The notes under the pieces are model-generated. The model had not been told where the DNA came from and made no database searches. It saw only the letters and a list, made by a program, of their open reading frames with translations. Shown piece by piece: positions 1 to 12,900 of a stretch of 64,000 nucleotides of DNA. Source of the DNA: Zingiber officinale. Taxonomy: Eukaryota > Streptophyta > Magnoliopsida > Zingiberales > Zingiberaceae. The stretch lies in assembly GCF_018446385.1 (NCBI RefSeq), contig NC_056000.1:48950722-49014721 (forward strand), in the 5' to 3' direction. The stretch's first letter is position 1; every line of letters starts with the position of its first letter. The translations under genes were made by a program, and so were the position numbers.

Positions 1-1918
1 ACTAGTTAACCCATTAGACTTCCTGCTCTTAAACAATTAAATTTGTATTTTCTTTTTGGTACTTGTTTCTTTGTTCTGTTGTGTTTTTTAATCACATATT
101 TGGATGCACAACATCACAACTAGCAAATTAGTGGTTGTTAATAACACTTAAATATTTTTGTTTCCTTCATTCCCTCATGTTCATTAGTCATTTTTTTCTT
201 GTACAGCAATAATCTGGCTATTGGGTGGAATGTGCAGTATTGATGTCTCAATTTAATCCTCTTTCGTTGTAGTACTATGTTAAAATAGTGGTTTAAAACA
301 AAACAGAAGTTTACCTAGAAGCCAAATTATTATTGTCTACTAAATGTTGGAAGCATAAGCATATATAGCAATAATCACTTTTTTCTGCACCCGAATTGGT
401 GAAATATAGAGCATAGTGAGGAAACTGACTTGTGTAGCTTCTGTATCATGCTGTGAGGATGTTACTGTTAGAGGTACAATCTTAAGGCATTTCATTACAA
501 AGAAACAATCAAATTATCCTATCTTCATAATTATCTTGGAATATATCTAGTCTTCTAATTTTCTTTTGTTGTTTAATAAATCATCTGTAAACATCTATAT
601 AAAGAGGAATCTACTTTGTAATTTATTTAATCCAGAAATAAAAATCTTTGCTTTCCATTTAAGATTGTGCTAAAGCTAATCTTTCTTAAGGTTAGGTTCT
701 CTCGATTAATATCCTTAGGGGAAGGCTGAAAGTTTGATGTGATAGTGGCCTTCCTTGGCCCACTCCGCCATTGCATAACACTAGTTTTTGCTCATCTCTC
801 TGTCTAAAATTGGAATTTTGTTTACAAACAAAAGTTCTTCAACTTCCTTGTGCCTCCGTTGTTGTATTGCCAACCTATATCACTAACCACCAAACTCTCC
901 CTTTTGCCTCCATCCAATTTGCTTGTGACTTGCTGCCTGTTGCGCTTCTCATAGCCTACTGCTTAAAATCTTCCATCTATTCTACCTATCATAATTGACT
1001 CTTGCTTCAACTCCAGCTTCTCTTAAATTTGCTGAAAATCTATTGTCTACTCAGTTTTCATAGCTGGCTCTTGATGTGGCTCCTGCTTTCCTTAAATTTG
1101 TCTAAGAATCTCCATGAAATTGGTGGTCTGCTCTGCCTATAAAATCCGGCTCTTGCTCTAGCTCTTGCTTTCTGAAATTTTTCTTGTATTTTTCTTTTTT
1201 TTTTTGCTTTGCCTTCTTCACCTATCATAGCTGTATCCACCATCTGCATTCCTAGTTAACCAATATCTCTCTCTTCTCTTGAGATGTAAGCTTTTTCATC
1301 ATCCTCTAAGCAGAGCTACTCAGTTCCAAAGTCGATATTCCCAGATTGAGTTTGAGGGGATGTAAAGACACAAGTTTCAAGTCAATTCATTAAAAAGAAA
1401 AGATCAATAGTTGTACTTTATCTCTTATGCGTTGCTAGTTCAACTGTATATAATCTGGATGAAATAGTCTTTGACTTCAAACCTTTTGGAAGGGAAAGAA
1501 AACCACCTAGCAACTGTTCGATTTACCCACTCTAATTATTGTCTTATGAGGCAAGCTATTGTCTTAAGGTATTAGAATAGCTCTGTTCAACCATCGTTCT
1601 GAATGATATATAGTTTTTCACTTGAAACCTTTTGGAAGGAAAAGAAAACCACCTAGCAGCTGCTTGATTAAGTCACTCTAAGTTATTGTCTTATAGTTTC
1701 TGTTCAAACTGTAGCAGTTTCTGTATACAATTGTCAACACATAGGTGATTATATGGTTGGTTATTAGTTTTTAGAAGTTCGATGCCAGATTGTTATTTCA
1801 TATTAAGTATTTACTGTATCTAATGTACTCTAATGTGTCTATCATTTTTATTCATTCATAGAAAACATTATTTTAGTATGATGATTTTGTTCTTGAAGTT
1901 TGCTGAATTTGTTTGCAG
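1..1918. other. AT-rich sequence upstream of the first visible VPS37 exon (probable intron 1)
   Basis: No convincing coding exon is seen here. The sequence ends in a T-rich tract and a CAG acceptor directly before the VPS37 exon at 1919, so it is best read as intron. Short ORFs at 771-998 and 1058-1249 have low-complexity composition and no recognisable domain. A diverged direct duplication lies at 1472-1697. Confidence 0.5.
1472..1697. repeat. diverged direct duplication, about 75-bp unit
   Basis: A unit containing ACCTTTTGGAAGG, AAAGAAAACCACCTAGCA and CACTCTAA..TTATTGTCTTAT occurs at about 1472-1550 and again at about 1619-1697. The copies differ at several positions and are separated by about 70 bp of other sequence. 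Confidence 0.7.
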
Positions 1919-4900
1919 GGGTCCTTCACAAGCACCTCCTCAGTCAAATTTCCCAGAAATTCCTTGGAATTCTTCACAACCTTCAACTCCAAGCAATTCG
2001 TCTGGTGGCAGCGCTCATGAAAGGACCACTGTTCTTCTTCAGTCATCACCGCATGGGCAACCCTCACCTACTGAGGCCGCTGGAATAATTTCTCATTTGA
2101 AGAATAAAAGGTGCTCATGGATTTTTTTTTACCACTGTTTAACGCATTATCTCAATAATGGTATGTTAGATTATATAGTTCACAATTTAGAATTCAGTCT
2201 CACAATAATCTTTCATTGGGTATTTTTTCTATTAGTCATCATTATATGCTAATGAATACTTCCACAAAGTGTTTATTTTGGAATCTGAAATGTTTTATGA
2301 TATGGAGTCTGAAGTGTTTTGTTGTGATGACTGTATTGCTCTATTGGTTGTAGTTATGTTATCAAGTAGTCAGTTTATGAATCTGTTGTAAGAGAGAGAC
2401 AAAGCATAATTGTCTCTATATGCTCTTTTCTCTCAATTATTTTTATGTTCATTGGAATCTCGATGGCAAATTTGACATCGAAAAATCCATCCCATGTGAA
2501 GAAGATGACTTGTAGCCGTGATGTCACCTGATGTCTGGTACCACCATCTTCATTGTGTGGTGTGTTTCAAGTCTCCTATGATATGCACTTGCTTTTGTTC
2601 TCCCTGTCTGCACATCTTATTTGTCAAACGACCTTCACCACTTCCTACCACCCTATAACATTACGTCGCCAAAAGTTGACACATTGGTCCTTGCTTCATG
2701 AGATCCCATGTGGTAAAAGGCGATTCGCTCGCCTCCAGCGCCCCCGCCAACCCGTCCCTAGGTCAACACGGAGGAGATAAATCACGGGTGACTACTAGCC
2801 ATTAGTGCAAATGGCCAAGACATGAGGGAGGTGCTTCATGAGATCCCATCCACCTTATTGTGATGGCTTAATTCCTTGTCTGCATCACCTTAGGAACCCT
2901 CTCCCACAACTCTCATCATCTAAGTTCTTATGTGACATGGTGGTAAGCATTGTCCTTTGTCTTGAATATCATACAACTTCCTGTTTGATGGTCATATGGC
3001 AGTCAAACTCTTTGCCACTGTTTAGCCTACATGACAACACATCAAAGTATGCATCTTCTCCTACTACCTGTTTGTTGCTGCTGATTAACCTTGTCACTAC
3101 ATACATCCAACATCATCGAGTGTGCAACATACCTTCTTTCTTCTGTTAAGCCTTAACTCTGCTGCTCACTTGGAGCATCACACCTTTCTTCTAGTAGTTT
3201 GATGGTTTGACTCAGGCTAAGTTAGGCACAAGGAGGTCTAGGTTCTGAAGGATACCAGCTCAAGATTTAAAAGAACATTTTTTAAAGAATAAAAATTTGT
3301 TAAGGAATAAAAAAGGAAAGGGCCAACATTTTAAAACCATTTTCTCTCTCTCCTCTCTTTTACTCGAGTTGAAATATCTTGTAATTTTGTCACCAATTTT
3401 TCCACTTATTGTTATCTAGTTGCTGCAGGACTGTTGTTTTCATCCAACATCTTTATTTTCTCAAAATCAATGCAGACTTTCTGTCTTCTCTCTTCACATC
3501 TTCTCCCTCTCTCAAATTAAACTTTATTCTTTCTTTTCCCATATTTCTAAGAGTAGATGTTAGAAAATTAATCTCATTTTTTTGTCCTCAGCACTCATAT
3601 TCAATGATTCTCTTTATTGATTGCAAGAAGAGATAGGTTAGTTTCTCTTTCATCCAATGTTTTCTCTATTACTCTATCTCTTCAGTTTATGCTATATTTT
3701 TTTTCTTGTTTCTTAGCAACTCCAAAGAGTGCCATCTCCCAAGGCGTGACACTCTTTTTCTCTGTCAATATCAGAACTTTACTTATCTTATTTTCTTCTC
3801 CTTATTTGCTGTTAAGAGTATACTGTAGGAGATGTAGGTTCTTGGTTCCTTTATTCATAGTCAGGGAGAACTTATTAGTACTTTGGCGTGGAAGCCTACT
3901 GCTGATACAACTGTGTGATTTAACTGACTTGAGGCTACGGACTATACTGCTGATATTCTGGGAAGCACCCTATACAGTTCAACTTTTTTTTCTATTATTT
4001 TTTACCTTTAAATGAAGAAAAGATGGGGAGAAAGAGGGAAAAAGACATGCAAGAAAGAGAGCAGAGCAGAATGTCAAGATATATACTATCAACTAGAGAA
4101 TATTAAAATAAAATCCTTTTGTTCTGCATGTTCTGCATTGTTTTATTTTAGGGTTGGCTTCTGGATAGATATTGCTAAATGGTAAGTCAGCATATCCTGA
4201 AAAATAATCATTATAGCATAATGCTTCTCTCTTCCAATCTGTTTCGTTTTCAGCATTATTTCTGTATCTTTTGCAGCGCTGATGAACTGAGGAGGTTGTT
4301 ATCAGACAAGGAAGCATATGGAGCCTTTTATAATTCCCTTGACCAAGTGAAAGTTCAAAATAATGTGAGCATGAGAAGAACGCCCCTACTTTCTTTTTAT
4401 CCTTTTTAGCGGTCCCCATATGGAGGGAGGTACATGCAGGTACACATGTCATAGGCGCATGATGGGGTAAATCCTAGGTCATCAGTTCTTGAGAATCGAC
4501 CCCTAACCATTACGTCAGAGATGCCATGCGCCCACCGTCTGCGCTACGCCCTGGGGGCTACTTTTTTTCCTACTCAGTTCAATAATCAATCACCACATAT
4601 TTTGGTTGTTTTATTGTTTCCTCTGGTACAGTTTGCTTTAGAAGAATGGAGTCTTTCTTCCATATTTGTTTACATAATCTTCAATCAATCATATCCTTGT
4701 AGTAGCCTACATGTTTTAGAAAGTTGTTGTTTTTGATAAATTACATTAGGTTAGTGAATAAGAATCTCATATAAAATGCTTTTAGGTGTTCTTACCTTAT
4801 TATCTTTGAACTGATGCTTCAGAATGCTTGTTTTCTTGACTTGAGTTCGTTATTTTGTCGATGATTGCCTAAGAAACTCGTTGTATATGTACCATTGGAA

Positions 4901-6686
4901 TATGGGTGTCCTTCATTAGTAACATATCAGATAGGGTGCCAGTGATTTCAGATTTTCCCCTCTGTTTCTTTTGCTTGGCATAGAAGAAGATCAAATCATA
5001 TAAAGATTCTTGTTTAACTATTGACAACCTTGATTACTGAAAAAGAGCTCTGGCTTTTTATTCCCACATCAAATAACATCTTGGAGTGTTAGAAAGTGAT
5101 TCTTCAACGACATCCACACAATGAGATGCAATCAGTACACCTCTAATATTTATTAGAGGAAATAGGCTGAAATAAACATATTAAAACAAGTGATTCTCCA
5201 CACAATCCTTACACCTCTAATGATCATTAGAGGAAATAGTTAGGCTGTAATGCACATTTGAAGTTGGATTTTATACTTCTTCAAAATATGTTTGTTTTGT
5301 CTGGTTAACATATTATTTTGTTGGTCATAAATTTTTTTTTTTCTATTGTTGTCAATTGTCTCGGAACTGAATAGTTTGCATATAGTTTGAGCATTTTACA
5401 ATACAATTACTAACAACATGTTCGATATTCTGTCAGCTAAGACATGAACTTCGGAAGGAGACTCTGCAGCTTGCTAGTAAGTATTCTTTTCTGCTACGAG
5501 CACATTTTGTTTCTTGAAATTGTTTTATTAGAGAAGCAAAATTTGCAGAGGAGAACTTGGAAAAGGAACCTCAAATTTTGGAGCTTAGAAACCAGGTAAG
5601 TTTTTTAGTTCTTTCTTTTTTCAAACCAAATCTCACCTTTAGGTCTACAGATATCAAAATAAGTTGGTCTATTCGGCGGGGGTCTTTTGTCGTCTGTTTT
5701 AAGAAAGTTTATGCCTTTTGTTATTGTTTTCTTTATCAGGTAAGCTGTTTCCCTCTTTTCTTATGTCTAAATTTCATATATACACACAGTGCACAATTAT
5801 TCGGACGACCGAGTTGGCAGCTGCTCGAGAAAAGTTAGCTGAACTGGAAAGGATAAAGGAACAAACTCTCAGTTGCTGTTCTCCATCTGGTCTCCTCGAA
5901 AAGTTGCACGGTAAACATTTACACTATCTCGGTTTGGAAGTATTGTGTGTTCTAGTGTGATTTTACTGGAATAGATAGAATACAAACGATATATCCTATG
6001 GATCATACACTTGAAACTAAAAATGAAAAATATCAGCATGATTTAGCGAAGAGGAACAATTTGCTCAACCTGATTGACACTCAGAAGAGTATCAAGCAAA
6101 GGAAAGAATGAAAAAAGAAATACAGTAAGTGATATTTGGGCCGCTTTAGCTAAAATCTTGGCATCTATGTTTCAGGTAGGGTTGAGTCATAGTAAGTGAT
6201 ATTTGGGCCGCTTTAGCTAAAATCTTGGCATCTATGTTTCAGGTAGGGTTGAGTCATATCGCAGTGTGAGGTCTAACATCAGGTGCTTCTTATGAAGAAC
6301 TCCTTTTGTACCGATGCACAATGAGATTATTCACTAATAAACTTAGTTTAGACGAGCCAAACAACTTAGGTGAATGCCTGATGATTTCGTTGAAAGGCCT
6401 CACAATGTTTTTAGCTGCTAAACAAACTCTGCCTTTTAAGTCTAAAAGTTTCTTTCTGCAAGTATTTAGGGTTCTTCAATCTTATCCTTTACAAACGATA
6501 ATTCTTCTCTGTTGCTTAGAGGGAATGAAAGAAGTGGACAAGGAGTCAGAGGCGCTGCACCGGCAGCTCCTCGAGAAGGAGGTCGACCTCCCAAGTTTTG
6601 TGCAGAAGTACAAGAAGCTCCGCACCGTTTATCACAGGCAGGCACTGCTCCGTCTGGCAGCCAAGACATCGGGGCTCACAGCTTAG
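1919..6686 (+). CDS. VPS37: VPS37-like ESCRT-I subunit, 5' end outside window
   Basis: Six coding exons join in phase: 1919-2110, 4277-4364, 5437-5476, 5549-5595, 5790-5910 and 6520-6686, giving 218 residues to a TAG stop. The visible protein starts with a Pro/Ser-rich stretch, then SPTEAAGIISHLKNKSADELRR in two exons, the block KETLQLAKENLEKEPQ, CTIIRTTELAAAREKLAELE, and ends FVQKYKKLRTVYHRQALLRL. These are the conserved Mod(r)/VPS37 blocks of plant VPS37 proteins; the middle is a predicted coiled coil. In the family VPS37 joins VPS23 and VPS28 in ESCRT-I, which sorts ubiquitinated membrane proteins into multivesicular endosomes. The first exon (normally beginning MFxFWG) was not found in 1-1918 and probably lies upstream. 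The gene ends tail-to-tail 292 bp from the MATE gene. Exon borders are read by eye and fit AG/GT and phase throughout. Confidence 0.9.
2710..2831 (-). mobile_element. 5'-truncated tRNA-related SINE in VPS37 intron
   Basis: This 122-bp insertion matches, in antisense, the 3' part of the two longer SINEs at 27086-27304 and 27785-28001 (shared CACGGAGGAGRTAAATCACGG and CTACTAGCCATTAGTGCAAA). It is bounded by an exact 18-bp target duplication, TGCTTCATGAGATCCCAT, at 2692-2709 and 2832-2849. Truncation at the SINE 5' end plus long duplications is the signature of LINE-type target-primed insertion. Confidence 0.85.
4411..4558 (-). mobile_element. tRNA-derived SINE remnant in VPS37 intron
   Basis: On the minus strand the sequence begins GCCCCCAGGG, has an A-box match TAGCGCAGACG (TRGYNNANNNG), then a B-box-like GGGTCGATTCTC about 50 bp later. 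This spacing is that of a tRNA-type pol III promoter, but the sequence does not fold into an evident tRNA and continues about 60 bp beyond the B box, so a SINE head is more likely than a tRNA gene. No target duplication was found. Confidence 0.55.
5140..5233. repeat. pair of short palindromes, CCTCTAAT..ATTAGAGG
   Basis: Two related imperfectly duplicated segments each carry a palindrome: 5140-5159 (9-bp arms, 2-bp loop) and 5214-5233 (perfect 20-bp palindrome CCTCTAATGATCATTAGAGG). The flanking GTGATTCT..CCACACAAT and GAAATA..GGCTG also repeat, so this is a duplicated roughly 75-bp unit inside a VPS37 intron. Confidence 0.75.
6125..6258. repeat. perfect 67-bp tandem duplication in last VPS37 intron
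   Basis: Positions 6125-6191 and 6192-6258 appear identical over 67 bp. Each unit begins AGTAAGTGAT (donor-like) and contains TTTCAGGTAGGG (acceptor-like followed by donor-like). The lack of differences implies a recent event or an assembly duplication. Confidence 0.9.
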
Positions 6687-6978
6687 GAAGCTGTAACTAG
6701 AACTCTTTGCAATTGCTTATAAGATGGCAATGTAATGTGCCGCCAAAACTTTTGTACATGTGCGCGCGCACACTCAATTGATTCTTGATTCAACTCTTGG
6801 ACAATCTAAAAGGTTCCAGTGAAAATCATGTTTGATACAAAACCTAAACCGACTCAAAACCTTAACTCCTATCACAAAAAGACATTCATTGACATCTTTC
6901 TCACAGAGCATGAAAAAGAAAACAACTAAAAGAAACCAAATCTTCTCTAGAGAAGTGTTATGCTGATCGAGATCAAAA

Positions 6979-9900
6979 TCATTTCTGTTCTGTTCCATCT
7001 TCTTGTCCGCCCCACAATCGCACGCGTTCTGCGGCTTGGACTGCCTGCAAATTCACAATTCAGGAAGTCTAAAAGCTCAATTTAGTTTGCATCAAATCTA
7101 TAGAAGGAACAGTTATTTTTAGATTTCACCTCAGCCTTCCAATCTGTTTTCCAGATTATGAACAGCAGAACCAGGGTTTGGATAAAAGTCCCACAAAGCA
7201 TACCGAACCAAATTCCCTGAGAACACAAGTCCAACTTTAGCACCATGTTTTACTTGAGATGCCGTGAAGGCACTCTTTTGTTCTAGTTGGATCGGTTAGG
7301 CCCGATGATCTAACCGTGTTGGTTAGGTTGGAGGTTCCGATCGAGCTATGTCAATCGGTTTATTCAGGTGAGTCGGGAGAAGCTAGTGGAGCAAGTGAGT
7401 GAGACACAAATTGGGTAGTCCAAACTGACTAAACGGTTATTTTGATTTGTGTTAAGCTTTAAACTCCCTCTAGTTGTGTAATGTTATCCTTTTCGACATC
7501 CGTATTGATAATACCTGAACTCCCCAATGGAAAACATAACCCATGAGAAACCCGAGCGGGAGCCCGAAAATGTAGTAGCAAGCCAAGTTGATGTATGCGA
7601 CAAGAGCTTGCCAACCACCTCCAACAGCCACACCTGCATTGTATCGAGCAACACGAAATTCACAAAATTTTACTCATAATTATGAAAAACTCATTAAAAT
7701 AAATAAATAAAGTTTTACCTGAAATAACTGGCTGGATGCTGTTGAGAACCATGGTGATTCCTAGAAGATAAGCTATTTGGGCCACTGCCCTCTGCATGTC
7801 TATGTCATTTGTGAAGATGGCACTGAAGTGGTTGCGAGTGGCGAGTAAGAGCACCATGCTGAGCAGCCCGATCGCAAGCGACTGAACCAGCACCACGATC
7901 ACAGCGTACATGGTCGCTCGCGGTCGGCCCGACCCGAGTTCATTTGAGACTCGGATGCTGTGAAAGTGGTGCGATCAAAGTTAGTGATCCTTCTAAACAT
8001 GATTCGTGACAATGGCTAAGTTATTCACTTATTTAATGATGAAAAAAAATTAAAACGATATACTTTCATGTTTTTTTTTTTTTAAAAAAAAATCAAAATA
8101 GCATCTCATCTCTAATTTGATGTGTGAAATACCTTCTTTATATTCTATTTAGAATAATTTTGCCTCCGGAACTATACTGTAACGGTAGGACATTTAGGTT
8201 GTCACTTAGACACTAATAGTTCGAGCCTTAGTTATGACGAATTTATAATAATTTTTTTTCTAAATGGGGCACGCAACTAAAAGATGTTAGACTTCTGGAT
8301 TGCCCGCTGCGAGCGCTTCCCGATTTACCCTGGTAGGCTGATAGGAAACTTCTGTGGGGCCGGGCCGGTCACCCCAGGTTCGACGTTACCCAGCCTGGTT
8401 AATCATTTTTTTTATTTTATTAATATTTTGCTCCCGGGGCTATGGTGCAACGACAGGACATCCAGGTTATCACCCAGGTACCAGCGGTTCGAGCCCCAGC
8501 TATGACGAATTTACAAGATTTTTTCCTCCAAATGGGGCACGCAACTAAAGAATGCTGGGCTCTGCGTTTCCCGTTCCAAGCGTTTCTCAATTTATCTTGC
8601 TGGCCGGTGGAAAACTTTTATAGGGTCGAACCAGTCACCTCAGGACCATTAGCTTATCCAACCTGATTAATCATTTTTTACTTTAGAGTAATTTTTATTA
8701 AAACTACACCATTTTAAAGTAATTTTAACTAAAGTTAGATCATCTTTGAGCAACTTTGATCAAAATTATGTCAGTTTTAAATAATTTTAACCAAAACTTC
8801 AAGATGGTACAATTTTGATTATAGTTATTCTAAAGTGATCTAATTTTAGTTACAATTATTCTAAAATAGTATAATTTTAATCAATATTACTCTAAATAGT
8901 CAATTTTGATCAAATACAGTGTGCCCTTAAAAAATTATAGCTTTGTCCAAAGCTTTTAATCAAAGTTACTCTAAAGTAGTGTAACTTTGATCAAATATAC
9001 ACATTGTAATCAAAATTACTCTTAAAAAACCATCTCGGTAGGTTTTGACTTTTTTTAATGCTTGTCGATTTAAAGTTTAAATCTGAGATGATATGACAAA
9101 TTGACTTGTTCAACAATATTCCTATTATATATTTTCTAATTAATATTATACTAGTTACAAATTATGACTGTTATAATACAAACTTGTCATGTTTATATAA
9201 TTAACAGATTGATTTATGATTTAATATATATGACAGGAGATAAAAATCTTGGTCTTGATCTACAAGGAAGTAGTGGGGTATGACACTCTTTCAATATTAT
9301 TTTTTAAAAAATAATCTTATGACTTGTACCCTATTCTATTAATGCTCTTTTAATAACTTTCTAAAAAAATAAGATTTTTTTTTACACTGATCCTACCTGA
9401 GAGCGTCAATGGTTAACTCGCCGATGATTATGCGTTGAGTTTGATTGAGTCATTGATCGCTTGACCATGTGGTTCTACAAAGTCTTTCGCTAAGTCTTGA
9501 GAGGGAACACCAAAGGAAACAAATTAGAATGACAAGAAAGGAGTTCCTTGACGCAACCACTTTGACACTGCAATAAGTCCTCAGAGAAGGGGGAGAAGTA
9601 GAAAGAAATGCAGAATGACGTTAGGGTTTGATGCGTTGTGTGCACACACCTTTTCTTGTGAGGATAGGTTACCTTTTATAGGGTCATGCTTATCTACCAT
9701 GTTCTCCAAGTGTCTCTAGTTTCTCGTGGCCATTACCACCCTTAAATAAATGAGCATAACCACCCATTTATTTCAGAGTAAATAGCCACATTTCCCACCT
9801 TCTTTATGGATAACGGCTATGTTATTCACGTTTTCAATAAATGATAATTCATTGCTTTGATTTTATAGCTATTGGAGGTATTTTGGCTTTGGCCACGAGT

Positions 9901-12900
9901 GTTCGAAATAGGGCCAAAGGGCTAAGGTCGATTGGATCCAGAGTTGGGAGTCGAGGCTGATTGGGACCATAGTCAGGAGTCGAGGGCGATTGAAATCAGA
10001 GTCGGGAGTCGAGGCTGATTGAGACCAGAGCGGGAGTCGAGGCTGATTGGAACCAGAGTCGGAAGTCATGGCTGATTGGAACTAGAGTCGGGAATCGAGG
10101 CTAATTGAGACCAGAGTCGGGAGTTGAGGCTGATTGGGATTGGAGTACACTTACTGTTGACTTTTAATTGTCACTTTGACAAGACTATTGACTTCTTTGG
10201 CCACGTGACATCTCTTGATTACTCCTGTATCACTAATTTCTCCTCTAAGTCTAGTAGAAAGAGGCGAGAGTCCAACTGACTTAATTAGTATGAAGTGGTA
10301 AGACATCTTTCTCTATCTTGATTTTACTAACATGTGGTAAAGAGCAAATAATAGGTGTGACCTTTAACAAGATCTATGCTTTAATTGATGTCACACATAT
10401 TAAATGTAGGACTTGCTTTATCAGCTTTGACTTCTGAGCTCAAAAGGTGCTATTATTTTCGAGGTTATATCACATTAATGTAAGATGACTCCTAGCAGGA
10501 AAGATTGAATACCTACCTCAGTATAATAATTATTAGGAATTATCGTGATCTAAGTGTCTGATCAAATAGTCGATGATCCCCCTTCTTTCCAGATAGTCCT
10601 GATCCAATGATCCCAAACGAATGCATGAAGATATAAATTAGGTTACGAAGGCTATTGTCACATTGTGCAACCCTTGTTTGTGCATACACTGCTCTTCGTT
10701 GTCTTCTCTTTAAACTTTTTTCATTTTCTCCTTTAAGTAAATCACTTATCTTGTGTTGCTCTTTCTTCCTCGACTCTAGCCTCTTACTCTAGGTTTCCAG
10801 GGAATCAACCTCCCTCTTCAGTCGGTCCACCTTATACTTCACCTTGAGATTATCCGACTTCCCCTGATATGATTTTCCTTAAATGAAAGATTTTTGATTG
10901 CTTTGCAGCGGGGGCGTTCCTCAGGTTCTTCAGGCGTGTGGCGTGTCAACTCCACTTGCGCTAGGTAGCTTTGGCTTTTAGAGAGGCCAGCTAGGTCTCC
11001 ATCTCAATTATACATACACGTATTTCATGATGACCCTGTCATATTTTTAGGAATTGTCGGTTGAAGACCATTAGCTTTGACATATGTTCAGCCCTGGTCC
11101 TAATAAATTCCTCACCAAAACCCTGAGAGAGACCTTCTGCGGCCATCTCACCATCTTTCCACCTCGCTGCCAACGAGTTGAGAAAAGTAAGATCTAATTG
11201 GAACTCTCTTGAAACTGCCTATCCTTGAGGGGCTCTCTTATCGATTGGAGTGGTACTGTCACCCTGGGCAGAAAGATCAGGCCAGGCAGTTGCACCAACT
11301 TGAGGAGCTAGGAGATTGAGTCCCAATGGAGGACACGATGAGCTAGCCCCTAGGTCTCCTTATAGAAGGAGGAAAGTTGGGGTTGTGGCCTCAAGGGGAG
11401 TTGGATCAAGTGGATGCAAGGAACTAGCATTTGTTGGGCCATCTTCTATCTCTATAGGAGGAGTCGGGAGCTGGACAGGCAGAGGCGTAGGAACGACAAG
11501 GATAGAATTCTCACACGGGAATTCTATGAGTTGGGGGGGGGGGGGGGGATCGAATCTTGAGCCCATGGTAGAGATGGGATGTGGCCAAACAACCAATGTC
11601 TTTTTTTGGTTATCTGTAAAAGGGCCCCGAAGTCCCCCGAGGGTATGGACCCATGCGCTTGCTAGTGTTTGAGGTGTCGTCTCCACCAAAGATGGTGTTG
11701 ATCCGGTGGAGTCTCCCTATTGGTTGTCTCCTCCTTGGTCGAGTTAGCGATTTCAATATCATGGACCTCTAATTCAGTGTATGATAGCTTCATCGCCTGA
11801 CTCCAAAAGACCTTCAACATGGTGGCGGCTGTAGAAACAAAGATAAACCTTCAATTAGAAATCAAAATTCTTAACAAAAAAAGGAGCTTACCAGAAAGCC
11901 GAAAGGGAGTTAGAACAAGGCTTAGCCTAAACATGTAAATCAATCTCTCCTCAAGTAAGGAGATGCTGTCAAATTTCAAGTCTTGCAATTGCTCTTAGGC
12001 ACAAAAGTAGCCTCACTCTAGGTAATGATCTTTTAAAATAAGAGGTGGGGGTAGTTCACATTGCCAGCGAGTCAGCCAAGATACAGTACTCGGGAGTCGG
12101 ACGAAAAAGAACTGTACCTTCAACCCCTTATGTGATGAAAGAAGGCCCTTGAGTAGGCCGTGGCCAACTCGAGATGAGAAGAAGAATACTTCAGTCTCCA
12201 TTTTCTTTGGATAAAAGAAGCAATGTAAAAGTCGAGCAGATACAGGGATTCAGTACAAACGAAACAAGAAAACTACACCAGTTAAAATTCAAAATGAGTT
12301 TGGCCCCAACTAGGACAAGGGAATGAGAAAATATTGGGACACTTCGATTAAGAAAAGTAAGAATGGGGAAGCATAATCCACTTAACAGATGGCTTTGGAA
12401 GAAGGTCACACATCTTTAAGGAAGACAGTTAGGGCAATCGTTACCGTTGGAGGAGTATTAGACCATGATTGGCCGGAATCCCATAGGTGATTTATAATCG
12501 ATCTAATGTATCACTGCTAAAGCTTCACTCCACGGACCTATACCAGGGAGTAGATGAAAACCCTACATCTATCACAGGGCCAATACCTTGTTATGCAGAA
12601 AAAGGGGATGTCCAAAGGTAGATCGGTGAACGACAAACAAAAAGAAGATGAGTGACTTATTTAAAGACAAAAAGCAGGAAACTTAAAGGGTAGATAATGA
12701 AGAATGACGTATGCACAAATAAGGGTTGCACGATGTGATAATAACTTATGTAACTTAATTTATATCTTTTGCATTTGATTGGGACTGTTGGATCAAGACC
12801 ATCTTGATACTAGGGGGGACCATCAGCTATTTGATCAGGCACATAGACCACGACGACTAATAATTATTATATTGAGGTAGACGTTCAATCTTCCCTGTTA

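Noticed and set aside
4411-4558. tRNA gene on the minus strand
   Set aside because: A- and B-box-like motifs are present, but no cloverleaf with proper acceptor stem was found; a SINE head fits better.
11316-11689. Overlapping plus and minus ORFs around a G run
   Set aside because: They lie in the fossil retroelement centre, are Pro- or Gly-rich, and match no host gene family I know.
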